Shown: positions 7,763 to 18,041, counted from the first letter of the stretch. The stretch: DNA of 64,000 nt from Sphingobacteriales bacterium (GCA_021297855.1 JAJTHM010000030.1:1-64000); one strand, 5' to 3'. Numbers and translations are program-made. Notes: a model not told the origin generated them from the sequence alone.

Positions 7763-10700
7763 TTAATGATTCATTGCTTTGAGTTTAACGAGTTTTCTCT
7801 TTCTGATATTATGTTTCCACTTACTGACCAAATAGAACATAACAGGCACCATAACTAGAGTAAGGACAGTCGCATAGGTTAAACCGAATATGATAGTCCA
7901 TGCCAAAGGTCCCCAGAAAATAACATTGTCTCCGCCGAGATACATGTGCGGATTCAAGTCTGTCAAAAAGGTAAAGAAATTGAAATTCAGTCCTATAGCT
8001 AGTGGTATCAAACCTAAGACCGCTGTAGTCGCCGTCAAAAGAACAGGTCTCAAGCGCGATCGTCCAGCCTCCACAACGCAAGTGACAAATGCGTCCATAG
8101 GAATATCTTCATGGGTTTCCAAGCCTAATTCCGCTTTTTTCTTATCTAATAGAAGGATGAAAAAGTCCATTAATACGATTCCATTTTTTACCACTACTCC
8201 TACGAGAGAAATAATACCCATCATAGTCATTAAGATAACGAAATCCATATTGAATAGAGTCAATCCAAAGAAAACTCCAGAGAAACTTAATAATACAGTT
8301 GCCATGATGATAAATGTTTTGGACGTAGAATTGAATTGTAATACAATAATCATGGTCACTCCAAAAAATGCTAGGAATAAGGCTTTCATCAAGAAGCTAA
8401 AATTTTTCCCTTGTTCTTCTTGTTCTCCAGAAAACCCGAAACTCATTTTTGCAGGCAATTTATAGACTTTCAATTCATTCTTTATCTCCGCCATAATTTC
8501 ATTCGCATTATACCCATCGAGAAGATTGGAATAGATCGTCATCACCCGATTTCCTGCCTTATGATTGATTTGGTTGAATGTAAAAGTTGGTTCCGTGCTC
8601 GATAAAGTAGCCATAGGTATCTGAATCAATTGTCCATTCATTTGATTTCTAAATGTAATGGGTTGATTTAAGATTAAACTTTCATTTTTCCGCTGTTCAT
8701 CGTTCAGTCTCATCACTATTTTATAATTATCATCGCCTTCTTTGTAGGTCGAAATTTCCTGACCATAAAGTGCGCGTCTCAGATTGAATCCGACTGCACC
8801 GGTGGATGTCATAAGATTGCCTGCCAAGGCGCGATCTATATTCATCTTTAACTCAGGCTTTTCCTTATTGATATCAGTTGAAAGTTTTTCAATGCCTGGT
8901 ATCCGCTTCGAGTTGATAAAATCAATAATTTTCTGACTCTCTACTAGCATTTCATCATAGTCTTCGCCAGCAATCTCTACACTAATAGGATAGCCTACTG
9001 GAGGACCATTAGACTCCTTTTCAATTGTTATCTTAGCTCCAGCTATGGGTTTTATATTCGCCCTTAAATCATTCAAAATTTCCTGAGTACTGATTCCCTC
9101 TCGCTCTTTGAATTCATGAAAAAGAACGGTTATTTTCCCTTTGAATGGTGTTTCGGAGCTATTCCCGGCATCTACTTTGGGGTTGCCAGCTCCTTCTCCC
9201 ACTTGGGTTACCACTGACTGAACGAGGAAGTTGGGGTCAGGGTTGCCTTTTTTATATTTATCAAGTATGGTCAGAACCTGTTTTTCTATTTGTCTAGTGG
9301 CTTCATTCGTTTTTTCAATAGGTGTACCCTGCGGGTATTCTAGATAAACGATGTTCATATTGGGGACATTATCAGGAAAAAACCAAACATCCCGAGGGAA
9401 AACTCCGAATAGAACAAACGAGAGGATTAATAATCCAATAATGATACCTAAATATTTTCTTGATTTTCCTTGCTCAAAAATACCTCTTAAAAATCGGGCA
9501 TAGTTGTTTTCAAACTTAGGGAAGAAATCTTGTTGAAATATTTGAGTAGCATTATAAATAAACTTGTGATACAACCATAAAAATCCGATGAGGATAAAAC
9601 TCAAATGTCCTATAGCTCTTAATAATCCTCCAGAATTACTTAACCAATCAGGCATAAATTCTCTTTTAGACATCCAACCTGATATGGCGAACAAAAGCCC
9701 TATGAGAATTAGATATTTGGTATATTTTTTCAGTGTTTCAAACGAAATGTTATCATCCTTTAATGCCATTAAACCGCCCGTCATAGAGGCATTGATAACC
9801 ATAGCGACTATAAGAGAAGCTCCCAAAACTACTGATAGTGTAGCGGGAAAATAAATCATAAATTTACCCATAGTCCCTGGCCATAGACCCAGCGGGAAGA
9901 AGGCAGCAAGGGTGGTTGCCGTCGAAGATATGACAGGCCAAGCGATTTCACCGATACCTATCTTTGAAGCCGTAATTCGATCCATGCCTTTTTGCATATT
10001 GGCAAATACGTTATCTACTACCACGATTCCATCATCAACGAGCATACCCAAACCCATTACTAGACCGAATAATACCATAGTATTAAGGGTAACTCCCAAA
10101 GAATCTAGGATGGCAAAGGCCATCAACATGGACAAAGGTATAGCAGATCCTACGAAAAGAGAATTTCTCAATCCCATCGTAAACATCAAAACCGCCATGA
10201 CTAAAATGATACCAAATAAAATATGGTTAGATAATTCGTCCACCGCATGCTCTACACGTGAAGACTGATCGCCTGTGTACTCTATAGAAATATCCCCTGG
10301 TATTTCATTTTTCTTCAACTCCGCTACTTTTTCCTTGACTTTTTCTATGGCATGAATCATATTGGTTCCAGAACGCTTTTTAATATTGATCATGACCACT
10401 TCTTTGCCAGATTCGCGGGCAAAAGTCGTGCGCTCTTTTTCCTTAAATTTCACATCGGCTATATCTCTCAGCATGACCGAACCGCCAAACGATTTCACGA
10501 CGATACTGTTAAGCTCTTCAGGATTTTCAAATTCTCCAATAATTCTAATATTTGATTTCTTGCCTCCATTCTCAATATTTCCGCCTGAAACAGTCATATT
10601 CTCCCCTTGGACTGCACGCTGCACATCGTCAAAGCTAACGGCAGCTCCTGCCATTTTGAATAGGTCTAGAGCGACTTCTACTTCTTTATCACCCACACCA

Positions 10701-11266
10701 AGTATTTCTACTTTCTTGATTTCTTCGATATCCTCGACTTCATCTTTGATTATCTTAGCATAATCTTTCAATGTTTGAGCAGGATAGTCTCCTTTTAAAT
10801 TAATATTTAAAATCGGTACCTCTTCGGCTATATTAATATTGAAAATAGTCGGCTCTACTTTACCTCCGTTATCCATCTTGGGCCAGTCATTGCCAGACTT
10901 AACCATATCGACTTCGTCCTTAGTTTTTTGTTTGGCAGACTCCACCGTATGTTTGTCATCAAACTCCGCTACTATCAATGAAAAATCCTGAAACGAACTC
11001 GAAGTCACTTTGGTCACACCTGATAAGTTTTTAATTTTTTTCTCTAGAGGGTCTGTCACCAATTTCTCGACATCTTCGGCTGCATTTCCAGGATAAATCG
11101 AGGAGATAAATATTTTATTTTCGATAATTTCAGGAAAGTCCTCCCTCGGCATAGTCACATAAGCAATTGTTCCTAGAAGCACGATAGCAAAGGTCAAAAT
11201 GTAAACCGTCACTCGATTTTCTACAGCCCAACTCGAAATTCCGAATTCTTTTTGTTTGAAACTCAT
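7763..11266 (-). CDS. RND efflux transporter permease
   Basis: An inner-membrane proton-driven pump subunit of the AcrB/HAE-1 type. Each half carries the standard pattern of one N-terminal helix, a large periplasmic loop, then a helix bundle. The proton-relay motif GMLVDDGIVVVDN is intact in the first half. At 1167 residues it is about 120 longer than AcrB. The surplus is mostly in the central linker, roughly residues 505-575, which has two extra hydrophobic stretches (YLILIGLLFAISGW and SFILIGFLWLYHKF). It is the last gene of a tetR-outer membrane factor-adaptor-permease operon. The substrate is not predictable. Confidence 0.95.
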   Translation of the reverse strand: MSFKQKEFGISSWAVENRVTVYILTFAIVLLGTIAYVTMPREDFPEIIENKIFISSIYPGNAAEDVEKLVTDPLEKKIKNLSGVTKVTSSSFQDFSLIVAEFDDKHTVESAKQKTKDEVDMVKSGNDWPKMDNGGKVEPTIFNINIAEEVPILNINLKGDYPAQTLKDYAKIIKDEVEDIEEIKKVEILGVGDKEVEVALDLFKMAGAAVSFDDVQRAVQGENMTVSGGNIENGGKKSNIRIIGEFENPEELNSIVVKSFGGSVMLRDIADVKFKEKERTTFARESGKEVVMINIKKRSGTNMIHAIEKVKEKVAELKKNEIPGDISIEYTGDQSSRVEHAVDELSNHILFGIILVMAVLMFTMGLRNSLFVGSAIPLSMLMAFAILDSLGVTLNTMVLFGLVMGLGMLVDDGIVVVDNVFANMQKGMDRITASKIGIGEIAWPVISSTATTLAAFFPLGLWPGTMGKFMIYFPATLSVVLGASLIVAMVINASMTGGLMALKDDNISFETLKKYTKYLILIGLLFAISGWMSKREFMPDWLSNSGGLLRAIGHLSFILIGFLWLYHKFIYNATQIFQQDFFPKFENNYARFLRGIFEQGKSRKYLGIIIGLLILSFVLFGVFPRDVWFFPDNVPNMNIVYLEYPQGTPIEKTNEATRQIEKQVLTILDKYKKGNPDPNFLVQSVVTQVGEGAGNPKVDAGNSSETPFKGKITVLFHEFKEREGISTQEILNDLRANIKPIAGAKITIEKESNGPPVGYPISVEIAGEDYDEMLVESQKIIDFINSKRIPGIEKLSTDINKEKPELKMNIDRALAGNLMTSTGAVGFNLRRALYGQEISTYKEGDDNYKIVMRLNDEQRKNESLILNQPITFRNQMNGQLIQIPMATLSSTEPTFTFNQINHKAGNRVMTIYSNLLDGYNANEIMAEIKNELKVYKLPAKMSFGFSGEQEEQGKNFSFLMKALFLAFFGVTMIIVLQFNSTSKTFIIMATVLLSFSGVFFGLTLFNMDFVILMTMMGIISLVGVVVKNGIVLMDFFILLLDKKKAELGLETHEDIPMDAFVTCVVEAGRSRLRPVLLTATTAVLGLIPLAIGLNFNFFTFLTDLNPHMYLGGDNVIFWGPLAWTIIFGLTYATVLTLVMVPVMFYLVSKWKHNIRKRKLVKLKAMNH

Positions 11267-11336
11267 TTCTATAATTTTGAATTATGAATTCTTAATTTTT
11301 AATATTATATCGATTTTTATTTAATTCGAATGAAAC

Positions 11337-12449
11337 CTAAAACTTCACATTTGAATTATCGACCACACTTTTACTTCCTTCTACTATGATTTTATCGCCT
11401 ACATTCAATCCTTTCAATACTTCTGTAAATTCAGAATTTGATTGTCCCACAGTAATAACAGCTTTTGAAGCAGTCGCATTATTTTGATTCATTTTTTTCA
11501 ATATATAGACAAACTTTTCGCCTTTCGCATTGGTTCCTATCGCTTTATTCGGTATAGAAATTGCTGTGGTTTGGTAATCTATGATTTCCATTTTTACACT
11601 CATATTTGGCTTAATCAAATTATCAGTATTTGTCAATGGGACTTCTACAGAAAACGTTCTATTGCTTGGATTGATAGAATTTGACAATCGAGATACCCTT
11701 CCTTGTACTGTTCTATTGAGTGCTGGCATTTGAATATTGACCAAGGTTCCGACTTTTATCTGACTAATATATTGTTCTGATACATCCGCAGCAACTTTTA
11801 AATTTCCTAAACTCACAAGTCGTGCAATAGGAACACCTGGCGCCACCGCTTGACCTGTCTGCATGATAAGATTATCTATCGTACCAGAAAAGGGAGCCTT
11901 GACCTTGGTTCTAGATAACTGTGACTGGATAGCAGATATAGATTTCTGTGAGGCTTCATAAGCTGTTTTCGATTGCAGGTATTGAATTTCTGAGCCAATT
12001 TTATCCTGATTCCACAATCGTGATTGTCTTTCAAAAGCTGTCTTAGCTAAATCTGATTGAATTTGAGCCTGCTTCAATTGTGATGTCATACCACCGTCAT
12101 TGACATTTGCAATTACCTGACCCTTAACTACCTTCTGGCCTTCTTTTACAGACCAGGTAATAGACCCTGCATATTCTGGATACAATACCACATCCTGCTC
12201 TGTCGATACATTGGACTGTATGGAAATACCGTGTTGAAAAGGCTGTGAAACAACCGTATAAGGAACTATAGTTTCTCTAATGTCAGTTTTTTCTAGCTTG
12301 GCTATTTTTGTATTGATACTTTCAATTTCTTCATGTAATTTGTTTATCTTTTTAGTCAATTTCGCTCGCTCTGATTTTAATTCTTTTAAATCATCATTGC
12401 AAGAAAGCATAAAAAATGAAATAAAAGCTGCTATGATATACTTGTTCAT
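11337..12449 (-). CDS. RND efflux periplasmic adaptor (membrane fusion protein), lipoprotein
   Basis: A 370-residue adaptor that bridges the permease and the outer-membrane channel. The N terminus ends in a lipobox (FFMLSC), so it is lipid-anchored. A coiled coil follows at once (LKELKSERAKLTKKINKL), then the lipoyl half-motif GQVIANVND, an alpha-hairpin, the second half-motif KVKAPFSGTIDNL, and beta-barrel and membrane-proximal domains with GDKIIVEG near the end. It lies between the outer-membrane factor and permease genes in the same operon. Confidence 0.94.
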   Translation of the reverse strand: MNKYIIAAFISFFMLSCNDDLKELKSERAKLTKKINKLHEEIESINTKIAKLEKTDIRETIVPYTVVSQPFQHGISIQSNVSTEQDVVLYPEYAGSITWSVKEGQKVVKGQVIANVNDGGMTSQLKQAQIQSDLAKTAFERQSRLWNQDKIGSEIQYLQSKTAYEASQKSISAIQSQLSRTKVKAPFSGTIDNLIMQTGQAVAPGVPIARLVSLGNLKVAADVSEQYISQIKVGTLVNIQMPALNRTVQGRVSRLSNSINPSNRTFSVEVPLTNTDNLIKPNMSVKMEIIDYQTTAISIPNKAIGTNAKGEKFVYILKKMNQNNATASKAVITVGQSNSEFTEVLKGLNVGDKIIVEGSKSVVDNSNVKF

Positions 12450-12473
12450 ATTTTTAAATTTGATTTTTTTTAA

Positions 12474-13787
12474 TTAATATTTTCCTTGAATTTTCTTTAA
12501 ATCTGTATGGCTATTGAGAAGATTGAGTTCTGTCTGCAATAACTTTAGATACTGCTGTATGCGCTCATTCTGTGCATTAGCGAACTCAAAACTGCTGCCT
12601 AACCCCTCTTTATATTTTACTTGGGTTTTGTGTTCTATCTTCTCTGATAATTTTAATATGTCTTTTTGATTTTTGTACTCATTCATGTTATTTCTCAAAG
12701 TCAGAATTGTATTCATGTTTTCGATTTTCAAAGCTTGAAAAACATTAACTCGATCTAGTTCTGCTTTTTGCAGAGCCAGCTTAGCCTGAATGACCTGACT
12801 GCGTCTGGTCAAACCATCGAAAATGGGTATATTTGCCTGTACGCCGAAGTTTCCAAAATTGTACCATTTATTATTAAAGAAATTGAACCGATCACTAAAG
12901 GAATTGTAACCATAGTTAAATGCACCATACAAACTCGGCATTGCGGAATAGCGTATTTGTTTGAGATCATATTTTTTCAATAATATAGACTGCTCGGCCA
13001 GCTTAAACTCCACTCTATTTTCAAGATTATCTACATAGCTCGTCTGACCAAAAGCCTCGCTGATAAAATAGGATAGATCATCTACAATATGAAGACTATC
13101 TTCCATAGGAAAGCCCATATTCAATTTTAATGCTGAATTTGCTAACTGGCTCTGCGTTTCCAACACGAGGATGGCATTTTCAATTGTTTTGACATTATAC
13201 TGAAGGCGTTCTACATCGAGTTCTTCTATCAAGCCCTGCTTGTAGGTTTTGTTGGTTTGGTCATAAAGCTTGTCCATTACGGCTTTGCTTTCTTTGAGTG
13301 ATTTTAAACTCTTCTTGGCCATCACGGCCTGAAAATAGTTTTTAGAAATCAAGACTTTGACATCGCGCTCACTCATCTTCACTTGTATGTTAGCCAATTC
13401 TTTAATGGAAGTTCTCGCTTGAACACCTACCAAATAACGACCATCAAAAATCAATTGTTGTAAACCGATACTAGCATTCATGGTATTGCTTATTCCAAAT
13501 TTGACAGGAAGCAACTGCCCTGGTGCACCGAACGCCTCTCCTGGGATCACACTCGTCGGCACAATAAACTGATTTTGATAGGCGATAGAGCCATTCACTT
13601 TCGGGAAGCCCTGAGTCAAGACCTCTTGGGTCTTTTCATAGGTAATCGACTTTTCCAGTTGATTTTTCAAGTGATTATAGTTGTGCTGGAGGGCATAATC
13701 GATACTCGCTTCGAGGGTGAAGGTGGAGTTTTGTCCGAAAGTTTGGATACAAAACCAAGATAAGAGGGTTAATAAAGGAAGTTTCAT
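12474..13787 (-). CDS. TolC-family outer-membrane efflux channel
   Basis: A 437-residue outer-membrane factor. A signal peptide (MKLPLLTLLSWFCIQTFGQ) precedes two long repeats rich in alpha-helix, each of the kind that packs into the periplasmic tunnel. The first repeat begins LEASIDYALQHNY and the second contains NIPIFDGLTRRSQV, a typical OEP-family motif. The gene is 3 bases downstream of the TetR gene and 24 bases upstream of the adaptor, so all four genes should be one operon. Confidence 0.93.
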   Translation of the reverse strand: MKLPLLTLLSWFCIQTFGQNSTFTLEASIDYALQHNYNHLKNQLEKSITYEKTQEVLTQGFPKVNGSIAYQNQFIVPTSVIPGEAFGAPGQLLPVKFGISNTMNASIGLQQLIFDGRYLVGVQARTSIKELANIQVKMSERDVKVLISKNYFQAVMAKKSLKSLKESKAVMDKLYDQTNKTYKQGLIEELDVERLQYNVKTIENAILVLETQSQLANSALKLNMGFPMEDSLHIVDDLSYFISEAFGQTSYVDNLENRVEFKLAEQSILLKKYDLKQIRYSAMPSLYGAFNYGYNSFSDRFNFFNNKWYNFGNFGVQANIPIFDGLTRRSQVIQAKLALQKAELDRVNVFQALKIENMNTILTLRNNMNEYKNQKDILKLSEKIEHKTQVKYKEGLGSSFEFANAQNERIQQYLKLLQTELNLLNSHTDLKKIQGKY

Positions 13788-13790
13788 GGG

Positions 13791-14390
13791 CTATATTTCA
13801 AAATTTATTTTATCTAAATATTTAATTCCTTTGGGTGTACCGATGCCATTGATGTGATAGAACATCAATTCCTTTTCCAAATCACCGAAGGACCGGGTGC
13901 GCTGCTGAGCGAAAAACTCCACCATATTAAAGATACTGTGGAAGTATTGGTTAGCGATGAACTCGATATCAATCTGAGGTCGGTAGAGTCCCTCGCCTTG
14001 TCCGCGCTGGATGTTTTCTATGATGGTTTTCATGACACAAGTCTTAAAAAAATCTTGCAACTTTCTCCAACAATGTGGGTAATATTTCTGAATATCCGCT
14101 ACGAAAATGGGCTTCATTTTTTGGTGAGTTTCCATATCCATTTGATAGATCAATCTCAGCTCATCAATCGCATTCTTAGATTTGGATTTGACGACCTCTA
14201 TGCCGCAAGCATGTTCAGATATATGGGTGTCGATCTCACATTCTACGATTTCATCTTTACTTGAAAAATGAGTATAAATCGTTTTCTTCGAAATACCCAA
14301 TGCGGTAGCTATATCGTCCATATTGACAGCCTTAGTCCCTCTCTCAAAAAAGAGATTTCTAGAAATATTTAAAATTAATTCTTTATTCAT
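13791..14390 (-). CDS. TetR/AcrR-family regulator of the efflux operon
   Basis: A 199-residue protein with the N-terminal helix-turn-helix typical of the family: RNLFFERGTKAVNMDDIATA followed by LGISKKTIYTHFSSKDEIV. The C-terminal ligand domain is divergent, as usual. It is the first gene of the efflux operon, so repression of its own promoter, relieved by a pump substrate, is likely. The -7 box lies only about 8 bases before the ATG, so the mRNA has little or no leader. Confidence 0.93.
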   Translation of the reverse strand: MNKELILNISRNLFFERGTKAVNMDDIATALGISKKTIYTHFSSKDEIVECEIDTHISEHACGIEVVKSKSKNAIDELRLIYQMDMETHQKMKPIFVADIQKYYPHCWRKLQDFFKTCVMKTIIENIQRGQGEGLYRPQIDIEFIANQYFHSIFNMVEFFAQQRTRSFGDLEKELMFYHINGIGTPKGIKYLDKINFEI

Positions 14391-14397
14391 TCGGCGG

Positions 14398-14448
14398 CAA
14401 AGCTAAGGGAAAAAATCCAAGGAAACTGAAATAGTTTCTAAAGTTTCC
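14398..14448 (-). promoter_or_regulatory. Promoter and candidate TetR operator of the efflux operon
   Basis: The minus strand has -7 box TAGCTTTG (14398-14405). An inverted repeat GGAAACT-N14-AGTTTCC spans 14421-14448, with a nested GAAA-TAG-TTTC at its centre, so it covers the -33 region. The size and position fit a TetR-family operator for autorepression; binding is inferred. Confidence 0.55.
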
Positions 14449-14487
14449 TAAAAAATTCAAGATTTAATCTTATGTTAATACTTTAGA

Positions 14488-16290
14488 CTACCTTGTACCT
14501 ATATTATTTAAAAACTCAAATAAAATTTCCGCACGCTTTGCGCCGATAAGCTCTATAAGATCATCTTTACTAGCTTCTTTCATATTAGTAATGGACTTAT
14601 ATTTCTTCAGTAGTTTAGTCACAGTTGTTTTACCTATGCCATCAATCTGATTGAGTGGGGACTGAATCATCGACTTGGAACGGAGCTGGCGGTGAAATGA
14701 TAATCCAAAACGATGTGCCTCGTCTCGCATCTGCTGTATGAGTTTTAATGCAGGGCTTTTTTTATCTATATACATGGGTATAGGATCATCTTTAAAATAG
14801 ATCTCCTCTAGCTTTTTGGCTATACCTACGATGGTCACTTTCGATTCAAGTTGAAGTTCTTTGAGAGCCTCCAGAGCATGACTGAGCTGGCCTTTACCTC
14901 CATCGATCACTATGAGCTGAGGGAGTTCTTCACCTTCGTCCACCATGCGCTTGTAGCGTCGGGTCACGATTTCTTTCATCGAAGCGAAGTCATCGGGTCC
15001 TTCTACAGTCTTGACATGAAAATGTCGATAGTCTTTCTTGGCTGGTTTGCCATTTTTAAATACCACACAGGCACTTACTGGATTGCTTCCTTGAATATTG
15101 GAGTTGTCGAAACACTCCATATGTATCGGCAATTGATTGAGACGTAACTTATCCTGTAGCTCTTTAAGTATATTAAATTCACCTCTTTTCTTCTCAAATT
15201 TAGGATCTGTAAACAAAGTCATAGCAAAGCTTCGCGCATTGATATAGGAAACATCTAAAAGTTTTTTCTTATCCCCGAGTAGCGGTATTACCTGCCTCAC
15301 TTTATTTGGCAAAACTGCAAGTTCAAATGGAATAACGACTTCTTCAATGTCATTGGATGTTAGTAAAAACTGAGAGATAAATTGCTCCAGTACCTCTTCG
15401 TTACTCTCTTCTAGCTTGCGCTCTACCTCAAAACTCTTAGAGCTGATAATGGTTCCATTCTCTACTCTAAGATAATTCAAGATGCATTTGGACTCTGTAG
15501 TATAAATATTCACTGCTAGAATATGATTCCACTTAGGATTGAAAATGACGGACTTGGTTTCAAATTCATCCAATTTTTTCAATTTAGTTTTCCATTTATC
15601 TGCTTCTTCAAAGGCAAGTTTGTCCACTGTTTTTTCCATTTGCGCGGACATAAAATCCTTGACTTGCACAAATTTTCCCTTGAGTATGTCTTTTATTTTC
15701 TTGATATTTTGGGCATACTCCTCTTCTGTCTGCTTGGCTTCGCAGGGCGCTAGACAATTGCCTATATGGAACTCTAGACAGGCTCGGAACTTCTTTTTTG
15801 TTACATTTTCTTTGGATAAATTTAAGGTACAAGTCCGCAATGGAAACAACGTGGTTATCGTATTAAAAATATCTTTGGCCGTAATTACCGAAGTGTAAGG
15901 TCCTAAATATTCTGACCCATCTTTATAATATTTTCTGGTAAAAAAAATGCGGGGGAAACGCTCGTTTTTAATGACAATAAAGGGATAAGTCTTGTCATCC
16001 TTGAGGCGGATATTATACTTGGGTTGATTTTCCTTGATGAGACTATTTTCTAGAATGAGAGCGTCGTTTTCATTCGGTACAATGGTCACTTCTATTCGAG
16101 CTATTTGCTTGACCATAAGCTTGATTCGAGAGGCCACAATTTTATTTTCTAGAAAATATTGCGATACACGTTTTTTTATATTTTTGGCCTTACCTACATA
16201 GAGCCAATTCTCTTCCTCATCGAAATAACGATATACACCCGGCTGTTCGGGAAGGGTATCGCGCATAGAAAGAAATTCCTCGAGTGTCAT
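14488..16290 (-). CDS. uvrC: Excinuclease ABC subunit C
   Basis: The nuclease that makes both incisions in nucleotide excision repair. The GIY-YIG domain is at the N terminus (PGVYRYFDEEENWLYVGKAKN), followed by the UvrB-binding UVR region, the RNase H-like domain (MECFDNSNIQGSNPVS, then LIVIDGGKGQL) and two C-terminal helix-hairpin-helix motifs (LNQIDGIGKTTVTKLL). At 600 residues the length is normal. It is transcribed alone; the TetR promoter lies just downstream. Confidence 0.97.
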   Translation of the reverse strand: MTLEEFLSMRDTLPEQPGVYRYFDEEENWLYVGKAKNIKKRVSQYFLENKIVASRIKLMVKQIARIEVTIVPNENDALILENSLIKENQPKYNIRLKDDKTYPFIVIKNERFPRIFFTRKYYKDGSEYLGPYTSVITAKDIFNTITTLFPLRTCTLNLSKENVTKKKFRACLEFHIGNCLAPCEAKQTEEEYAQNIKKIKDILKGKFVQVKDFMSAQMEKTVDKLAFEEADKWKTKLKKLDEFETKSVIFNPKWNHILAVNIYTTESKCILNYLRVENGTIISSKSFEVERKLEESNEEVLEQFISQFLLTSNDIEEVVIPFELAVLPNKVRQVIPLLGDKKKLLDVSYINARSFAMTLFTDPKFEKKRGEFNILKELQDKLRLNQLPIHMECFDNSNIQGSNPVSACVVFKNGKPAKKDYRHFHVKTVEGPDDFASMKEIVTRRYKRMVDEGEELPQLIVIDGGKGQLSHALEALKELQLESKVTIVGIAKKLEEIYFKDDPIPMYIDKKSPALKLIQQMRDEAHRFGLSFHRQLRSKSMIQSPLNQIDGIGKTTVTKLLKKYKSITNMKEASKDDLIELIGAKRAEILFEFLNNIGTR

Positions 16291-16395
16291 TCTTAAAGTT
16301 ACTAGTTGAAAGTTTAAAGCTAGATGATGTTCAAATTTATATTACAAATATAAAGCCAATTTACTTGTAACTAAGAACTTGAAACTATAGACTAA

Positions 16396-17127
16396 TTAAA
16401 CCTTTCGCTTCTCCATCTGAAAATGGGTCAGGTAGAGGAAAAAGAAAGTAATGGAAATAAAGTAAATCAAATCTCGTGTATCTAATACCCCTCTCGAAAT
16501 GCTATCGTAATGATAACTAATGCCGAGATTTTTTAGAAAATAGTCTAGGCTACCTTCCAAGTAACTAAATTTTGAAACTAAATCGAACCCCCAGAAAAAT
16601 AAGGCCGATAGAACCGCCGCTAGAATAAAGGCAACGATTTGATTGGCAGTAATGGAGGAACAAAAGAGCCCGATAGAGCAAAATACAGAAGCCAAAAGCA
16701 CCAAGCCAAAATAGCTTCCTATCACTCCGCCATTATCGATATTTCCTTTGGGATAGCCCAGCTGGTAAATCGAAAAATAGTAGATCAATGTAGGAATCAA
16801 TGCCACCAGTATGATAAACAAACTAGCAAAAAATTTACCTAATAGAATATCTCTATCTGAAAAAGGTTTGGTGTAAACCCACTCGAGTGTTCCCATCTGC
16901 TTTTCTTCGCTAAAAAGTCGCATGGTAATCGCTGGAATAATAAACAAGAACAATACTGGGGCCAGCGTAAAGAATGATTCTAGCGTGGCGTAGCCGTATT
17001 CAAGGATGTCGTATTCAGGAAAAAACCATAAAACCAATCCTGTAATGGTGATAAAAAATCCCATGGCCAAAAAGCCAATCATAGAAGAAAAAAACGAATT
17101 GATCTCTCTAAAAAAAATCGCCTTCAT
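16396..17127 (-). CDS. gldF: Gliding-motility ABC transporter permease GldF
   Basis: A 243-residue inner-membrane protein with six hydrophobic segments. It matches GldF in size and landmarks: an N-terminal KAIFFREINSFFSS, then RLFSEEKQMGTLEWVYTKP between the second and third helices. It works with GldA (ATPase, 2 bases upstream) and in other species GldG, in an ABC transporter needed for gliding in Flavobacterium. No gldG is present here. The C-terminal tail EKRKV is basic. Confidence 0.87.
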   Translation of the reverse strand: MKAIFFREINSFFSSMIGFLAMGFFITITGLVLWFFPEYDILEYGYATLESFFTLAPVLFLFIIPAITMRLFSEEKQMGTLEWVYTKPFSDRDILLGKFFASLFIILVALIPTLIYYFSIYQLGYPKGNIDNGGVIGSYFGLVLLASVFCSIGLFCSSITANQIVAFILAAVLSALFFWGFDLVSKFSYLEGSLDYFLKNLGISYHYDSISRGVLDTRDLIYFISITFFFLYLTHFQMEKRKV

Positions 17128-17129
17128 AA

Positions 17130-18041
17130 TTACTTATTCGTTAGTTCTTTAAACACGCCTTCTAAATCTTTTTCCTCGAGCTGCATACCAAGAATAGACC
17201 AGTTTTTCTGCACCGCCAGCTGAAAAATATCTTGTCTTATATCTAGGTTCGTATCCTTCAGGAATATTTTAAATTGATTTTCCTGCAACGCTTCTACACG
17301 GGCTACATTTTTCACTTTCTTCAGTTCTTCTGAGTCAATTTTATCGGCAAACTCCACAGTCAAAATAGCCTCTTTTGAGCCCATTTTACGCATATTCGCT
17401 GTAGAATTATCTGCGACTATTTCTCCCTTATTGATGATGATGACACGCTCACACATAGCTTCTACCTCCTGCATAATATGCGTTGAAAGTAAAACTGTTT
17501 TTTCCTTTCCTATTTTCAAAATGAGTTTGCGAATTTCGTCCAACTGATTGGGATCTAGACCTGAGGTAGGTTCGTCCAAAATCAGCACCTCTGGATTATG
17601 GATAATCGCTTGAGCTATTCCCACACGCTGCTTATAGCCTTTGGATAGTTGATGTATTTTTTTATCCTGCTCTTTGGTCAATCCAGTCATAGATATCATT
17701 TCTTGTACCTTGGCGTATGGATTAGGTAGAGCGAATATGGTAGCTACATAGTGCAGATACTCTTTGACATACATATCCTTATAGAGCGGATTACTCTCAG
17801 GAAGGTAGCCTACTCTTCTCTTGACCTCGAGAGGTGCAACTACGGTATCAAAACCAGCTACCTTGGCACTGCCAGATGTCTGCGGAATAAAGCCTGTCAG
17901 GATTTTCATTGTGGTGGACTTTCCAGCACCATTAGGTCCTAAAAAACCGACAATAGCCCCTTTTTGTATTTGGAAACTGATGTTGTTCAGCGCTAGCTGT
18001 TCATCATAGCGTTTGGATAAATTTTGAACCTCAATAGACAT
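17130..18041 (-). CDS. gldA: Gliding-motility ABC transporter ATP-binding protein GldA
   Basis: A 303-residue ABC ATPase. Walker A is GPNGAGKSTT, the signature LSKGYKQRVGIAQAI and Walker B VLILDEPTSGLD are intact, and the H-loop histidine is in LLSTH. The extended C-terminal domain after residue 215 is typical of GldA and other CcmA-like importers/exporters. Its ATG follows the TAG stop of manC without a gap, and gldF follows 2 bases after its own stop, so manC-gldA-gldF is one operon. Confidence 0.9.
   Translation of the reverse strand: MSIEVQNLSKRYDEQLALNNISFQIQKGAIVGFLGPNGAGKSTTMKILTGFIPQTSGSAKVAGFDTVVAPLEVKRRVGYLPESNPLYKDMYVKEYLHYVATIFALPNPYAKVQEMISMTGLTKEQDKKIHQLSKGYKQRVGIAQAIIHNPEVLILDEPTSGLDPNQLDEIRKLILKIGKEKTVLLSTHIMQEVEAMCERVIIINKGEIVADNSTANMRKMGSKEAILTVEFADKIDSEELKKVKNVARVEALQENQFKIFLKDTNLDIRQDIFQLAVQKNWSILGMQLEEKDLEGVFKELTNK

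Noticed and set aside
7890-8465. 191-residue plus-strand ORF opposite the RND permease
   Set aside because: It lies antisense within a strongly conserved permease gene, so it is a shadow; other long antisense frames such as 61492-62025 and 13854-14264 are the same.
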